Of a stretch of DNA of 64,000 nt, positions 63,066 through 64,000 are shown piece by piece. Under the pieces are notes generated by a model. That model worked only from the letters and a program-made list of their open reading frames with translations. It ran no database searches and was not told where the DNA came from. This DNA comes from an uncultured Collinsella sp. (GTDB taxonomy: Bacteria > Actinomycetota > Coriobacteriia > Coriobacteriales > Coriobacteriaceae), in contig CABSNU010000009.1 in the NCBI GenBank assembly GCA_902479135.1, positions 9,748 to 73,747 on the forward strand, in the 5' to 3' direction. How positions within the stretch are numbered: the stretch's first letter is position 1; each line of letters begins with the position of its first letter. The position numbers and the translations under genes are program-made.

Positions 63066-63908
63066 ATGATTGTGTTTTCCGATATGGATGGGACGCTGCT
63101 GACGAGTGATAAGCAGATGAGCGACGCCACCTGGGCGATGCTCGACGAACTCGCTCGACGCGGAATTGAATTTGTGCCCTGCACGGGACGTCCGCTGTCG
63201 GGCATCTTTGAGCCCATCCTCGCCCACCCCGCCGTACACTACGCGGTCTGCGCCAACGGTGCCAGCGTCTGGCAGCTCGACGACGTTGTGCCCACCGATG
63301 TCTCGCGCGCCACGCGCATTTTGAGCCGACCGCTCGACCGCGCCATCGCCCACCGCGTCCATAGCATTGCAGCCGGCCACGATGTGACCTTCGATATCTT
63401 CGCGGATGGACAGTGCTTCCTCCCCCGCTCGCTATACGGGCGTCTGGATGAGTTCTGCGGCGGCGACCCCCACATCGCGGCTTCGCTCAAGCGCACACGA
63501 ACACCGATCGACATGGATATCGACAGCAAGATCGATGAGGTCGAGACGCTCGAACGCATCGCCATGTACTGGCACGACCCGGCCGATCGCGACGCCATCG
63601 CGGCGGCGCTCGACACGCTCGAAGGCATTGAGATCACGCGTTCTTACGCCATGAATATCGAGGTCATGGGCGAGGGCACCACCAAGGGGACGGCCCTCAC
63701 GTGGCTATGCGAGCACCTGGGCGAGCGTCTCGCCGACGCCTGGGCGTTCGGCGACAACATCAACGACATCCCCATGCTGCAGGCGGCGGGCCACGGCATG
63801 GCCATGATCAACGCCGAGCCCGAGGACCGTGAGGCCGCCGACGCCATCACCGAATACGACAACGACCACGACGGCGTCGCCCACACCATCATGGCCGCCC
63901 TCGCCTAG
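63066..63908 (+). CDS. HAD-superfamily phosphatase (Cof type)
   Basis: A 280-residue hydrolase of the Cof/type IIB group. Motif I is FSDMDGTLLTSD (nucleophile and acid Asp), motif II VPCTGRPLSG, the conserved Lys is in GTTKGTALTWL and motif IV is AFGDNINDIPMLQAAG. The cap domain occupies about residues 80-200. Such enzymes dephosphorylate sugar phosphates, nucleotides or flavin precursors with broad specificity; the substrate cannot be read here. The ATG at 63066 follows AAAGGG at a long spacing. It lies directly after the citrate synthase terminator; 63909-64000 shows no further gene. Confidence 0.9.
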   Translation: MIVFSDMDGTLLTSDKQMSDATWAMLDELARRGIEFVPCTGRPLSGIFEPILAHPAVHYAVCANGASVWQLDDVVPTDVSRATRILSRPLDRAIAHRVHSIAAGHDVTFDIFADGQCFLPRSLYGRLDEFCGGDPHIAASLKRTRTPIDMDIDSKIDEVETLERIAMYWHDPADRDAIAAALDTLEGIEITRSYAMNIEVMGEGTTKGTALTWLCEHLGERLADAWAFGDNINDIPMLQAAGHGMAMINAEPEDREAADAITEYDNDHDGVAHTIMAALA

Positions 63909-64000
63909 CAGCAGCAACCCGGCAGAGACGATATGAGCAGGACATAAAACATTGAGAGCCCCTGCTGCATGAAAGACCGCGGATTAGGCCGACAATGGTG

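Overview
The window looks like a chromosomal segment of a Coriobacteriia actinomycete, most likely Collinsella or a close relative. Composition is GC-rich. Ribosome binding sites are strong (AAGGAGG type) and some starts are GTG or TTG. The gene set fits a fermentative gut anaerobe: several PTS operons, glutamate synthase, rubredoxin, a split transketolase and MurNAc recycling. The genus call is inference from protein style and gene content, not from a search.

Layout. 0-4.4 kb: alpha-glucoside PTS operon on the minus strand (EIIA, BglG-type antiterminator, EIICB, GH4 6-phospho-glucosidase cut by the window edge), with a promoter and a possible antiterminator target upstream. 4.5-8.2 kb: flavodoxin/ferredoxin protein and a DEAD-box helicase with a long RGG tail. 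8.4-12.3 kb: FHA protein and Ser/Thr kinase lying between two repeat arrays. 12.3-15.5 kb: copper operon copA-copZ-csoR with an operator inside the promoter. 15.5-20.1 kb: zinc-ribbon protein, amidohydrolase, a predicted PD-(D/E)XK nuclease with repeat arrays on both sides, and an unknown protein. 20.5-26.7 kb: gltBD. 27.2-30.4 kb: gpmA, an Nramp transporter, rubredoxin and flavin reductase. 30.6-33.4 kb: smpB, a TPR protein, tRNA-Glu and tRNA-Gln, a small unknown protein and an ArsC-like protein. 33.4-38 kb: complete MurNAc catabolic operon murR-murQ-murP-mupG. 38-53 kb: mostly housekeeping (VanZ-like, serine recombinase, rnr, ftsEX, split transketolase, YitT, prfB, secA, rpmE with a leader RNA) and an SdpI/DUF1648-like protein. 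53.3-61 kb: accessory island bounded by 65-bp direct repeats, with an IS256-type remnant at one end and a decapitated tyrosine recombinase at the other. It carries an unusual ABC transporter set and a DUF2975/HTH pair. 61.2-64 kb: ACT protein, citrate synthase and a HAD phosphatase.

The most striking unexplained signal is a family of intergenic arrays built from exactly 57-bp inverted repeats (16-bp arms, 25-bp loop) separated by 23-24 bp. The 18 complete units lie in six arrays at about 8.4, 12.1, 17.7, 19.0, 26.9 and 29.4 kb. The 16-bp motif therefore alternates orientation about every 40 bp. The units resemble neither CRISPR nor ordinary REP elements. A putative nuclease gene sits between two of the arrays. 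Three further intergenic inverted-repeat families are also present, plus a 128-bp long hairpin.

Functional links: the free EIIA in the first operon could also phosphorylate the MurNAc PTS, which lacks EIIA. The flavin reductase and rubredoxin together resemble a split high-molecular-weight rubredoxin. The copper genes form a self-contained sensor, chaperone and exporter set.
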